The position numbers were made by a program, and so were the translations under genes. The notes under the pieces are model-generated. The model saw nothing but the letters and a program-made list of their open reading frames with translations, did not search any database and was not told the DNA's origin. Shown here in pieces: positions 17,521 through 25,535 of a stretch of DNA of 64,000 nucleotides. How positions within the stretch are numbered: position 1 is the stretch's first letter; every line of letters begins with the position of its first letter. Source of the DNA: Tissierella sp032104385 (GTDB lineage Bacteria > Bacillota > Clostridia > Tissierellales > Tissierellaceae); NCBI RefSeq assembly GCF_032104385.1, contig NZ_DAMCHJ010000001.1:186001-250000 (forward strand). The letters run 5' to 3'.

Positions 17521-18051
17521 TTATTCAAAAAATTTATTGATGACATCTTCTACCATCTGTATCTCTGCCTTAGCAAATTCTAGTCTTTCTTCATCTGTAG
17601 CTTCTTCTCTATCATCATATTTCCCAAGCATTAGAAAGAAAAGATAATCTCCATGTCTTACTATTTTAGAGGAGTTTACCTTAGCAATATTCATAGGATA
17701 TTGGAAGGAATCTTCTATAAGATATTTTCTGTATTTCTCTAGACCTTCCTCTATAATATCTCCCTTCCCTTCCTTTGCCTTAATTGCTATAAAAGTATCT
17801 ACACTGACATTAATCATTGGTGATTCTGCTATAAAAGTTTCCATATCTTCTGCTTTTATCCCTGTAAAATTTACTATTTCTTCTGTAGTCAATTCTCTAT
17901 CTGGATAATAATCTTCACCGAGGGCTTCCTTAACTGCAACATGTACTTCCTTTAAATCTACTACCTTACTTCCATTTTCTTTTGTAGCACAACCTCCTAA
18001 AAATGTAACCATCATTATCATAGCCAAAAATAATCCAAATACCTTTTTCAA
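17521..18051 (-). CDS. DUF4358 lipoprotein
   Basis: 176 residues: lipoprotein signal (FLGGCATKE, Cys about 21) and one globular DUF4358 domain. The function of this domain is unknown, but in Clostridia it often lies beside MBOAT/DHHW genes, as it does here. Start codon is TTG at 18051, overlapping the stop of the preceding gene (ATTGA), with AGGAGAG upstream; this points to translational coupling. The low-complexity acidic C-terminal half (REEATDEERLEFAKAEIQ) is likely helical. Confidence 0.75.
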   Translation of the reverse strand: MKKVFGLFLAMIMMVTFLGGCATKENGSKVVDLKEVHVAVKEALGEDYYPDRELTTEEIVNFTGIKAEDMETFIAESPMINVSVDTFIAIKAKEGKGDIIEEGLEKYRKYLIEDSFQYPMNIAKVNSSKIVRHGDYLFFLMLGKYDDREEATDEERLEFAKAEIQMVEDVINKFFE

Positions 18052-18671
18052 TTTACTTCTCTCCTATCTATATTATCTTTTATATTGTCTATATTATATT
18101 TATTCCCCTGCTTATCTATAAAAATATCTTTTTCTATTTCCAAAAATTGACTTTCATCACCATTTAGTAAATAATATATTCCCTTCTCCTTCTGAAGAAA
18201 TAATAAAGATTTCTTTCCTTTCTTAAATTCACCTTCCATTTGAGAAAAAACCTTTTCCTTCTCTACTTTCCCTCCCTTTATCCTAAGTATAATTTCATCA
18301 TTATGAATATCTCCTAAAAATATTTCATCAACGCCTATGGTAATATCTGTATATATATAATTGTTTTCTTTTACATATTGACTTTTATTAATCTTTTTAG
18401 TTTCTCCTATAACTATATAATCTGCCTCATAGAAGTTAACTATCGGATCATTTATGGTAAACATCCTCACTATTTGAGGAATTTCAGTATAGTCTTTTGG
18501 AACTGAAATTTGTCCCCTAAATAATATTAAAGGAACTATTACAGCTATAGCTGCTGCCATAGATGAGATTTTTACATATCTTTTATAGATTGTACTTTTC
18601 TTAATTTTTTCTCTCTCTAATACTTCTGCCTTCTTATATATCCCTTCTAGGAATTCCCTATTATCTTTCAT
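18048..18671 (-). CDS. Membrane protein, probable anti-sigma factor
   Basis: 207 residues: a basic cytoplasmic N-terminal segment (1-30), one membrane helix (about 34-52, ISSMAAAIAVIVPLILF) and an extracellular beta-rich domain. It overlaps the sigma factor gene by 11 bases, the typical arrangement of ECF sigma and anti-sigma pairs. No zinc-binding ZAS motif (HxxxCxxC) is seen, so the anti-sigma role rests on topology and gene order. The external part (EADYIVIGETKKI, VDEIFLGD, KGKKSLLFLQKEKG) could sense an envelope signal. Confidence 0.6.
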   Translation of the reverse strand: MKDNREFLEGIYKKAEVLEREKIKKSTIYKRYVKISSMAAAIAVIVPLILFRGQISVPKDYTEIPQIVRMFTINDPIVNFYEADYIVIGETKKINKSQYVKENNYIYTDITIGVDEIFLGDIHNDEIILRIKGGKVEKEKVFSQMEGEFKKGKKSLLFLQKEKGIYYLLNGDESQFLEIEKDIFIDKQGNKYNIDNIKDNIDRREVN

Positions 18672-19215
18672 CTTTTTCTGCTCCTTTCTCCAATATTTCT
18701 TTGAGAGCTTTTCTAGCTCTATAGATTAATACTTTTGTCTGTCCTAAGGTTTTTCCTAGAATTTTTGATATTTCTCCATAAGATAATTCTTCAAAGTCAG
18801 CTAAATAAACAGCATTTTCATAATCAGGCTTCAACTTTTTTAAACTATCAAGAAGGAGCTTTTTTTCTTCATCTTTTATTATTTTTTCTTCTATACTATC
18901 TTTATCTACTAATATTTCATTATCTCTTTCAAAGGGTACTACCTTTAGCTTTGATTGCTTTCTTACATAATCTATTGCCTTGTTTTTTCCTAATGTATAT
19001 ATATAAGTTTTAAAGGAATAGTCAAAATTATACTTTTCCTTGTAAACATAGACATAGGCAAATACATCCTGTGCAATATCTTCAGCAGCAAAGATATCCC
19101 CAGTATATCTAGAAATAAAGTATATTAAATTGTCCTTGTGAGTAAGTACAAGGGTTTCGAAGGCATTTATACTGCCTTCAAGGAAATTTTTATATAAAAT
19201 TTTATCATCTAACAT
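18661..19215 (-). CDS. ECF-type RNA polymerase sigma factor
   Basis: 184 residues with region 2 (DIAQDVFAYVYVYKEKYNF, KTYIYTLGKNKAIDYVRK) and region 4 (DYENAVYLADFEELSYGEISKILGK, TLGQTKVLIYRARKALKEIL) of group IV sigma-70 factors. It heads a run of five genes ending in MBOAT and DHHW, so the regulon probably includes surface polysaccharide acetylation. A TGTAAC-N16-CGAA promoter upstream (19245-19270) fits autoregulation. GGAGG precedes the ATG. Confidence 0.93.
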   Translation of the reverse strand: MLDDKILYKNFLEGSINAFETLVLTHKDNLIYFISRYTGDIFAAEDIAQDVFAYVYVYKEKYNFDYSFKTYIYTLGKNKAIDYVRKQSKLKVVPFERDNEILVDKDSIEEKIIKDEEKKLLLDSLKKLKPDYENAVYLADFEELSYGEISKILGKTLGQTKVLIYRARKALKEILEKGAEKDER

Positions 19216-19244
19216 TAGAGGCCTCCATTGTCTTTCATATATTA

Positions 19245-19270
19245 TTCGTATAAAAAGATAAAAAGTTACA
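19245..19270 (-). promoter_or_regulatory. Candidate autoregulated ECF promoter
   Basis: On the minus strand TGTAAC, 16 bases, CGAA, followed by AT-rich sequence; the ATG is 29 bases further. ECF promoters of Firmicutes have the form TGtAAC-N16/17-CG(T/A). Agreement in both boxes and spacing supports it; no transcript data. Confidence 0.55.
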
Positions 19271-19392
19271 GTAAATTTTAATATTTCTTTAATTTGTTAT
19301 AAAATACCCCTTAAATATGTAAATTAAAATTTTTCTTGACTTTTCCATACTAAATAGGAGAAAATAAATATAGAATACTTTGGAGGTGAAAA

Positions 19393-20148
19393 ATGAGGTT
19401 AGATGAAAAAATTGTTCTAGTTACAGGAGCTAGTTCTGGTATAGGCAAGGAAATAGCTTTACTCTTTGCCAAGGAAGGTGCAAGGGTGGTTGCTGTGGCT
19501 AGAAGAATAAATAAGTTAGAAGAACTTGTAAATTCCACTATTGGATATAATGGAATAATCATTCCTTTTGAAGGAGATGTGTCTAAGCAAGAAGACATAG
19601 ACAAGTTAGTAGATTATATAATAAAAAACTTTGGAAGAATTGATGTTTTAGTTAATAATGCAGGAAATCTTGATAACTTTACACCTGTCCATGATTTATC
19701 TGATGAGCTTTGGGAAAATATATTGGATATTAATCTTACAGCTCCTATGAAATTGGCTAGAAAAATAATTCCTTTTATGATTCAAGCTGAAAGTGGAAAT
19801 ATAGTTAATGTTGCATCAATAGGTGGACTAAATGGTGCTAGAGGTGGTGCTGCTTATACTGCATCTAAATTTGGACTTGTAGGGCTATCGAAAAATATTG
19901 GATTCATGTATGCTAATAAAGGAATTAGATGTAATGTTATATGTCCCGGTGGAGTAGATACAGAAATAACTTCAAATCAAAAACCCAATACCTTTGGGGT
20001 AGAAAGAATCATGTCTGGTACTGGAAATAATATAAGATCCGGATCTCCAGAGGAGATTGCAAATATAGCATTATTCTTAGCTTCAGATGAATCTAGCTTA
20101 ATCAATGGTGCTACTATTGTGGCTGATGCTGGTTGGACTGCATATTAA
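19393..20148 (+). CDS. Short-chain dehydrogenase/reductase (SDR)
   Basis: 251 residues, classical SDR: nucleotide-binding TGASSGIG (about 11-18), NNAG (about 89-92), catalytic Ser in ASIGG and YTASK Tyr/Lys pair (about 155-159), and PGGVDTEI. Arg in VARRINK after strand 2 suggests NADP(H). Substrate cannot be told; FabG-like alcohol/ketone oxidoreductases look like this. GGAGGTGAAAA precedes the ATG. It stands alone on the plus strand between divergent ECF sigma gene and a convergent desulfidase gene. Confidence 0.9.
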   Translation: MRLDEKIVLVTGASSGIGKEIALLFAKEGARVVAVARRINKLEELVNSTIGYNGIIIPFEGDVSKQEDIDKLVDYIIKNFGRIDVLVNNAGNLDNFTPVHDLSDELWENILDINLTAPMKLARKIIPFMIQAESGNIVNVASIGGLNGARGGAAYTASKFGLVGLSKNIGFMYANKGIRCNVICPGGVDTEITSNQKPNTFGVERIMSGTGNNIRSGSPEEIANIALFLASDESSLINGATIVADAGWTAY

Positions 20149-20154
20149 TCAGTG

Positions 20155-20186
20155 AAAAAACTAGGTGAATTTTCACCTAGTTTTTT
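20155..20186. terminator. Bidirectional terminator between SDR and desulfidase-like genes
   Basis: AAAAAACTAGGTGAA / TT / TTCACCTAGTTTTTT, T-runs on both strands, placed between two convergent genes. Confidence 0.9.
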
Positions 20187-20665
20187 ATGAATTCTCTTAA
20201 CTCTTTAATAAACTTTTCATTATCTTTTCCATCAAAGTATTCTTCCGGTACATCTAAAGTATTAAGGACTATTTGTTCTTTTTCAGCTAAGACTATTAAT
20301 TCTTCCATAAGTATTCCTTTTATACCACCTATACTGCAAGTTGGACTTTCATTGATACCAATAAGTCCTATAACTTTACAATCATTTTCTAAGTATTCCT
20401 TCATCATATTTATAGTATCTTGAGATATATGTTTACACAGACTCCTATATTCTTTAGTATCGTATTCTAATTTATCCATAGGTTTTCGCTTCAACCCTAA
20501 ATGCCTGTATTCTGGACAAGGCAATTGGTGAATTCCAATTCCCTTAGACACAATTTCTTGAATTATTTCTTTATATGCACCTTTTGCTCTGGCTAATGGA
20601 TAAACTACTGTGTTTTGATTTAATATACAATGGGATATAAAAACAACCCTTTTACTTCTTTCCAT
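20177..20665 (-). CDS. TudS-related (CD3072-family, DUF523-like) putative desulfidase
   Basis: 162 residues. Three cysteines, C13 (ISHCILNQN), C50 (LPCPEYRHLG) and C110 (ESPTCSIGG), are spaced like the [4Fe-4S] ligands of thiouracil desulfidase TudS, which removes sulfur from thiolated pyrimidines. C77 and C96 are extra. I recognise it as the CD3072-type variant found beside an ECF S component in Clostridioides; here the S component gene ends at 20666, directly abutting. The pair suggests uptake of a sulfur-bearing small molecule followed by desulfuration. Start ATG has AAGGAG eight bases upstream. Confidence 0.7.
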   Translation of the reverse strand: MERSKRVVFISHCILNQNTVVYPLARAKGAYKEIIQEIVSKGIGIHQLPCPEYRHLGLKRKPMDKLEYDTKEYRSLCKHISQDTINMMKEYLENDCKVIGLIGINESPTCSIGGIKGILMEELIVLAEKEQIVLNTLDVPEEYFDGKDNEKFIKELREFIKN

Positions 20666-21223
20666 TTACCTTGCTCCTTCGATATATCTTTTTGGGAGTC
20701 TTTTTATTAATAGAGAAACTATTATACAACTTGCTATTTTATCAACAAAGTTACTTGTTATTCTAGGAATAAATGCTGCCGTAAAAATCTTTTGTCCCGA
20801 TTGAACTAGCCAAGTAAATAAAACATCATTAAAATCTCCTGTAATTCCTCCATATACGTATGTAGCTATAGGCGTACCAATTAAAGGTGCTACTACTGCA
20901 AGTAACAATCCTGTTATAATTGCAGTTACAAAGTTGAACTTCCACCTTTTAGATATAAAGCCCACAATAATTCCTATTGCAATATTCACTAATGCAAATG
21001 GTATAACCTTTGGATTTGTAATGACACCTTGAACTAAATTTGTTAATCCTCCTGCTAGGGCTCCATACCATGGTCCAAATACAGCAGCAGTAAAAATAGT
21101 ACCTACAGTATCCAAAAATAATAATGGTATACTTAACATATCAACTACTGTACCAAGTATAATGTTTACCGCAATAGCTAAAGCTGAAAAAATTAATGCA
21201 TAAGTTTTGTTCTTTTGGTTCAT
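20666..21223 (-). CDS. ECF transporter S component (CD3073-like)
   Basis: 185 residues, about six hydrophobic segments, including the FGPWYGALAGGLTNLVQG region seen in ECF-type substrate-binding S components. No EcfA/EcfT genes are nearby, so it must share the energising module encoded elsewhere (group II). Substrate unknown; its partner gene suggests a thiolated base or vitamin-like compound. AGGAGG precedes the ATG. A GC-rich structured stretch about 120 bases upstream (21343-21396) may belong to its leader or to the end of the previous gene. Confidence 0.8.
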   Translation of the reverse strand: MNQKNKTYALIFSALAIAVNIILGTVVDMLSIPLLFLDTVGTIFTAAVFGPWYGALAGGLTNLVQGVITNPKVIPFALVNIAIGIIVGFISKRWKFNFVTAIITGLLLAVVAPLIGTPIATYVYGGITGDFNDVLFTWLVQSGQKIFTAAFIPRITSNFVDKIASCIIVSLLIKRLPKRYIEGAR

Positions 21224-21342
21224 CTTTCATCCTCCTAAATATAATTTAACTAAATAAATTATATTATATGGACAATTTATTGTATAATTGATAAATACTA
21301 TATCTAATTTTTAAGTATAGGTTGAGTTTATAGATATCATTT

Positions 21343-21396
21343 ATGCCACAGGAGAACCTACTGTGCCCTGTGGCATTGGGCTCCCTCTGTGGCGAT
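21343..21396 (-). other. Structured element with three CTGTGGC/GCCACAG units
   Basis: A perfect 10-bp inverted repeat ATGCCACAGG (21343-21352) and CCTGTGGCAT (21367-21376), plus a third CTGTGGCGAT (21387-21396) touching the stop codon of the next gene. A GCCC/GGGC pair in the middle allows an alternative fold. G+C content is far above the surroundings and there is no U-tract. It could be a terminator-like 3' structure of the gene ending at 21397 or a leader element for the S component gene. It matches no riboswitch class that I know. Confidence 0.45.
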
Positions 21397-21864
21397 TTAT
21401 TTAAACTTTACATTATATTCTCCATCTATTTTTTCCACAACTATATTAAGATTAGTTTTCTTTAAAAATTCATCTGGAATTTTAATATCCTTTTTGGTCA
21501 AATCGTAAAGAAGTTTTTCTATAGATTCTACGGCTTTGGTTTCGGTAGAATCAACTTGAGCAACGAGAATTTCATCTTTTTTAGGGTTAATAGTTACAGT
21601 CAATCCCTTACCAGATAATTTAACTCCATCCTCAGTAATTACCTCTTCTTTTAAATATTTAATATCTGATGAAATATTAGAAGATAATTCTTTTAATGAC
21701 ATATCTACTATTGGTTTGTCCTTATATTGAAACTCACCTATTTTTATCTTGCCCATCTCTACTGCATTATCAACTTTTTGACTAGTTTCAGGATTAAACA
21801 TACCTAGTGCATTAAATATTAAAACAATTATAATCACCACTACTGCTATTTTTATGATTTTCAT
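21397..21864 (-). CDS. Hypothetical single-pass membrane protein
   Basis: 155 residues: an N-terminal membrane helix (IIKIAVVVIIIVLIFNALG, about 3-21) and a soluble, Lys/Glu-rich extracellular domain rich in beta strands. No family recognised. ATG at 21864 is preferred over the one at 21873 because GGGAG directly touches the earlier codon and lies nine bases before the later. It is 26 bases behind the EAL-HDOD gene and likely co-transcribed with it. Confidence 0.6.
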   Translation of the reverse strand: MKIIKIAVVVIIIVLIFNALGMFNPETSQKVDNAVEMGKIKIGEFQYKDKPIVDMSLKELSSNISSDIKYLKEEVITEDGVKLSGKGLTVTINPKKDEILVAQVDSTETKAVESIEKLLYDLTKKDIKIPDEFLKKTNLNIVVEKIDGEYNVKFK

Positions 21865-21890
21865 ACTACTCATCTCCCTTATTCTTTAAT

Positions 21891-23099
21891 TTAGATTATC
21901 TCTTTTAAGACCTTATTTGCCCATTGAATGGCCTCTATATATTCTTGATATAAAATACTTGGATCTACTTTTATTTCTTTTGAGACCTCTATTGCTTGTG
22001 CCCAATCACCTTTTTCATATGCTAACATTAGCTCATATATTGGATATAAAACTCCCCTGTTGTAAATCAATGCTTCTGATATAGAGTCTGAAATAGCTAT
22101 ATCTTTTAATGCCTCGGACATAGTTTGATCTAACATAGCATCAATTACACTAAATAACCCCATCATAGCTGCCTCATCTTTTATTTTTTTAAATCCGCTA
22201 CATAAGGCAATTGACTCTGCAAATCTTGTACGAATTAGGGATAGTTTAATTAATTCTCTAGGCTTTTCCTTTCCCACATCTTGAAGCATTAATACATTTA
22301 GCCATCTTTCAATCTCTTTAGTACCCATATAAGTTAAAGCTCTTTTTATGGAATGAATTAAATCTTCCCCAGCCCTAGAGCTCACTGCACGAACAAGTCT
22401 ATAAGATAAATTTACATCCTGCTGAATCATTTCTGCTAAATTATCAAAAGACACTTCTTCTTTTTTCAATTCGCTTATTATACGAAAGTACTGAGCTTTA
22501 GATGTACTTTTATTAGGTGTTTTACTAGTGATGCTAGGTTTACTAAAGAAATATCCTTGAAACAGATGAAAACCCATTTCCTTAGCCTTTAAGAACTCTT
22601 CTTTTGTTTCAATCTTTTCTGCCAATAAAATCTTATTCTGTGAAAGAGCCAAGTTTACATCTTTCTTAATGGTTTCTAATGGGGTTTCAATTAAATCAAA
22701 TTTAATAATATCTGCAATTGGTACTAAGGGATACTCTCTATATTCTTCAGCAAAATCATCAAGAGCTATTTTATATCCTTTGTTCTTAAGGTCTTTAAGC
22801 CGCTCTATTAAATTTTCATCTACTTTAACATCTTCCAGCATTTCAACCACAAGTCTGTGGGAATCTATTAATTCTACTGCATTAGAATAGATAAATTCTT
22901 CATCAAAGTTAACAAATGCATATTTGTCTTCCACTATACTATCAATTCCTGATTCAAATAATCCGCCAATTACTGTAGCAGTTGCACTCATTGATGATAC
23001 TCCACCAAATTTTTTTGAATCTATATCTGAACGAAATAATAACTCATAGCCATAAACATCTAAGTTTCGCTTAAAAATAGGTTGTCTAGCTATAAACAT
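21891..23099 (-). CDS. EAL-HDOD domain signalling protein
   Basis: 402 residues. The N-terminal EAL-like domain (about 1-195) opens with FIARQPIFKRNLDVYGYELLFR; several catalytic positions look kept in altered form (ELL instead of EAL, ALDDFAEEY, KFDLIE, EKIET, FQGYFFSKP). An HDOD domain follows (about 200-400). Proteins of this YuxH-like architecture generally bind or signal through c-di-GMP pathways, often without phosphodiesterase activity. With two diguanylate cyclases and a c-di-GMP riboswitch in the window, a part in that network is inferred. GGGGAG precedes the ATG. Confidence 0.88.
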   Translation of the reverse strand: MFIARQPIFKRNLDVYGYELLFRSDIDSKKFGGVSSMSATATVIGGLFESGIDSIVEDKYAFVNFDEEFIYSNAVELIDSHRLVVEMLEDVKVDENLIERLKDLKNKGYKIALDDFAEEYREYPLVPIADIIKFDLIETPLETIKKDVNLALSQNKILLAEKIETKEEFLKAKEMGFHLFQGYFFSKPSITSKTPNKSTSKAQYFRIISELKKEEVSFDNLAEMIQQDVNLSYRLVRAVSSRAGEDLIHSIKRALTYMGTKEIERWLNVLMLQDVGKEKPRELIKLSLIRTRFAESIALCSGFKKIKDEAAMMGLFSVIDAMLDQTMSEALKDIAISDSISEALIYNRGVLYPIYELMLAYEKGDWAQAIEVSKEIKVDPSILYQEYIEAIQWANKVLKEII

Positions 23100-23150
23100 A
23101 AAATCTCCCCTTATTATATAAATATAAAATAGACATCTAGTACTTTTATG

Positions 23151-24059
23151 TTATAAAAACATTGAAATTAACGGTATTGTTGCTATAGATACAATATGGC
23201 TTATTATTGTAAATTTAGATGCAAGTTCTATTTCTCCATCATGTTTTTGGGTTAAAACTACAAGTAATATAGCTGATGGCAAGGATTGCATAGTAACTAT
23301 AATACTTGTAAGTAGTTCAGGTGCATTTACAACCTTAAGTGCAGCTAATGATATAATGGGAGATACCAAAAGTCTAACAAAACAACCATAATATATATCC
23401 TTATCTCCTATTATTTCTTTAAACTTTAATTTTGTGATTTTTTCGCCTAAGACTAACATTGATAATGGTGAAGTAAGTGCTGAAAGCATGGACAATGGCT
23501 TATTTATTACATATGGTAATTGAATCTTTAGTATAAATAATATTGTACCTAGGATTACAGCAACTAATGCTGGGGTAGTTACTAATTTTCTAATAGGAGA
23601 TTCTGTCCTTCCTTTTGAAAGTATGCCTTCCCCATATGTCCATAATAAAGTATGGTAAGGAATCATAAATACTGATGCATATAGAACTGCTTCTTGACCA
23701 AATAAATCAAATATTAAAGGAAGACCCATAAATCCAGAATTAGGAAATATGGCTCCAAATCTAAGCACTGCATTTTTATCTTTAGGGTATTTTATGAAAA
23801 AGAGTTTAGCTATTAATATAGTAAGAAAATGTATTCCTACGGAATATGCAAATATTAATAATACTCCTTTCAATGTATCATCCGAATAGCTCATATTAAA
23901 AGATGAAATTATAAGTGAAGGTAAAGCTATTGCCGTAAGAATTTGAGTCATACCCTTAGATATAGTGTCGTTTATTATATTTTTCTTTGTTGCTATATAT
24001 CCTATTGCCATTAATATGGCTAAGACTACAACTTGTTGCGTTACAAAAGAAGTCTGCAT
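23151..24059 (-). CDS. AEC-family (auxin efflux carrier-like) transporter
   Basis: 302 residues with about ten membrane helices in two halves (MQTSFVTQQVVVLAILMAIGY at the start; PNSGFMGLPLIFDLFGQEAV and the ALPSLIISSF stretch are typical). Family members export or import malate, malonate and similar organic acids in bacteria. Substrate not predictable. ATG at 24059 is chosen as AAGGGGG sits eight bases before it; the frame otherwise extends to a TTG at 24080. Confidence 0.85.
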   Translation of the reverse strand: MQTSFVTQQVVVLAILMAIGYIATKKNIINDTISKGMTQILTAIALPSLIISSFNMSYSDDTLKGVLLIFAYSVGIHFLTILIAKLFFIKYPKDKNAVLRFGAIFPNSGFMGLPLIFDLFGQEAVLYASVFMIPYHTLLWTYGEGILSKGRTESPIRKLVTTPALVAVILGTILFILKIQLPYVINKPLSMLSALTSPLSMLVLGEKITKLKFKEIIGDKDIYYGCFVRLLVSPIISLAALKVVNAPELLTSIIVTMQSLPSAILLVVLTQKHDGEIELASKFTIISHIVSIATIPLISMFL

Positions 24060-24110
24060 ATTTTTCCCCCTTAATGTCAATTAATTCTATTATATATTTT
24101 TTCTATAAAG

Positions 24111-24132
24111 AAAACTAGGTAATTTCACCTAG
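24111..24132 (-). terminator. Terminator behind the fragment at 24148-24282
   Basis: CTAGGT / AATTTC / ACCTAG stem followed by TTTTCTTT in the minus transcript. The stem resembles that at 20155-20186. Confidence 0.65.
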
Positions 24133-24147
24133 CTATTATACTTTATC

Positions 24148-24282
24148 TTATCTTCCCTTTTTAATCCAGCCAGCTACTTCCATAGTTCTATTTACTCCAT
24201 GCTTTACTGCACACTCTACATATTCAACCATATTTCCATTTAATCTAATATAACAACTGTAGCATATAAATTGCCATCCGCT
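24148..24282 (-). pseudogene. Frameshifted remnant of an unrecognised small protein
   Basis: Minus-strand reading ends RLNGNMVEYVECAVKHGVN, RTMEVAGWIKKGR, stop, with a terminator right behind. Upstream of the RLNGN point the sensible reading switches frame: KSYYKADGNLYATVVI is found one frame over, up to about 24300. No start or ribosome site connects the parts. The composition and the terminator suggest a genuine gene broken by a one-base shift and truncated. Family not recognised. The rest of the 325-base gap to 24384 holds nothing else clear. Confidence 0.45.
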
Positions 24283-24384
24283 TTATAATATGATTTCTCC
24301 CTTCGATTATCATATATATAAATTTATTATTCTTTCTAGGTGATAATGATATACCCATGATGAAAGATAGTAAACAGTTTCATA

Positions 24385-24693
24385 CTATACTAGGGTATTT
24401 ATTGTTAGAAATGACAGTAATATTCCTGCTAAAACTGACAAAACCAAATTGCCCTTTATATATGATATAATAGCTGCAATTCCAATACCTGCCACAGTGG
24501 CTACCTTAACTCCATCTGCAGCAGTTATTATCCCCCTTATGATTAGAATGCTCAAAGAAGTATAAGGTATATATAATAAAAATTGTTTTATATTTTTATT
24601 TATTTTTCTATTACTTAATAGCATTAATGGCATCAGTCTTGGCAAATAGGTAACTAAAGTCATGCCTATTATTAATGGCAAATAATTCTTCAT
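24385..24693 (-). CDS. azlD: AzlD-family branched-chain amino acid transport subunit
   Basis: 102 residues, four hydrophobic segments (YLPLIIGMTLVTYLPRLMPL, FLLYIPYTSLSILIIRG, VATVAGIGIAAIISYIKGN, LVLSVLAGILLSFLTI). AzlC and AzlD together export branched-chain amino acids and some analogues. It starts one base after the AzlC gene ends, so both are made from one message. Confidence 0.85.
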   Translation of the reverse strand: MKNYLPLIIGMTLVTYLPRLMPLMLLSNRKINKNIKQFLLYIPYTSLSILIIRGIITAADGVKVATVAGIGIAAIISYIKGNLVLSVLAGILLSFLTINTLV

Positions 24694-24694
24694 A

Positions 24695-25399
24695 CTACTC
24701 CTCCCCTTTCTGGCTGAATATCATTGCTCCTATAGCTGAGGATATGATAATTCCAAGAATAATATCCCATCCTGAAATAAATAACTTAGAAGCAAATAAT
24801 ATTACATAAACTATTGATGATATTATAGCCAGAAATAAAACATTCTTTGATTTCTTTATCTCTGGAAACAATAAAGATGCGAACATAGCATATAAACCTA
24901 TACTTAAACTTGATTGTAATGAAATAGGAAGTATCTCTCCTACTAGATATCCAGCCACTGTACCTAATACCCATGAGGTATAGGACAATATATTAATTGT
25001 GAATACAAAAGGTAAGCTTATATTATCTCTATTAAAAGATATTATAGAAAAGGTTTCATCAGTAATTCCAAAAGCCACTACCGGCAAATGTCTTTTATTC
25101 ATATCTTCAAACTCTACTGCTAATGATGCTGCCATCATCATATGTCTAAGATTCAATAAAAAAGTTGTAAGTATTATGCTGCTTGTAGATACTCCAGTTT
25201 TTATTAAATCTAATGCCATAAATTGACTGGCTCCTGCATATACCATCATAGATAAAAAACTGGTATCTCTAAAAGAAATATCAGTGTTTTTTGATAATAA
25301 TCCAAAGGCCATGGCTATGGGAAAATATCCTATAACTATTGGTAGAGATGCTAGAATTCCTTGTTTTACTTTTTTTGTCCTATCTTTTTCTATATTCAT
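24695..25399 (-). CDS. azlC: AzlC-family branched-chain amino acid exporter, large subunit
   Basis: 234 residues with the AzlC signature (ASLPIVIGYFPIAMAFG, YAGASQFMALDLI, NLRHMMMAASL, ITDETFSIISF). Works with AzlD as a proton-coupled exporter in the cytoplasmic membrane. First gene of a two-gene operon; AAGGGG precedes the ATG. Confidence 0.92.
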   Translation of the reverse strand: MNIEKDRTKKVKQGILASLPIVIGYFPIAMAFGLLSKNTDISFRDTSFLSMMVYAGASQFMALDLIKTGVSTSSIILTTFLLNLRHMMMAASLAVEFEDMNKRHLPVVAFGITDETFSIISFNRDNISLPFVFTINILSYTSWVLGTVAGYLVGEILPISLQSSLSIGLYAMFASLLFPEIKKSKNVLFLAIISSIVYVILFASKLFISGWDIILGIIISSAIGAMIFSQKGEE

Positions 25400-25480
25400 A
25401 TTATAATCCCCTTTTTCACCTTAGCGTAATAGAAAATTAATAATATTATATTAGTATTATCATAAAAATACAAGAAGAAG

Positions 25481-25526
25481 AAAAACAACTCCAATTTTGA
25501 TGACTAACACCAAAATGGAGTTGTTG
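25481..25526 (-). terminator. Terminator of dCache chemoreceptor gene
   Basis: AACAACTCCA ... TGGAGTTGTT stem with a paired inner AAAA/TTTT part, then TTTTTC in the minus transcript; 10 bases past the stop at 25536. Confidence 0.85.
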
Positions 25527-25535
25527 AAGATAATA

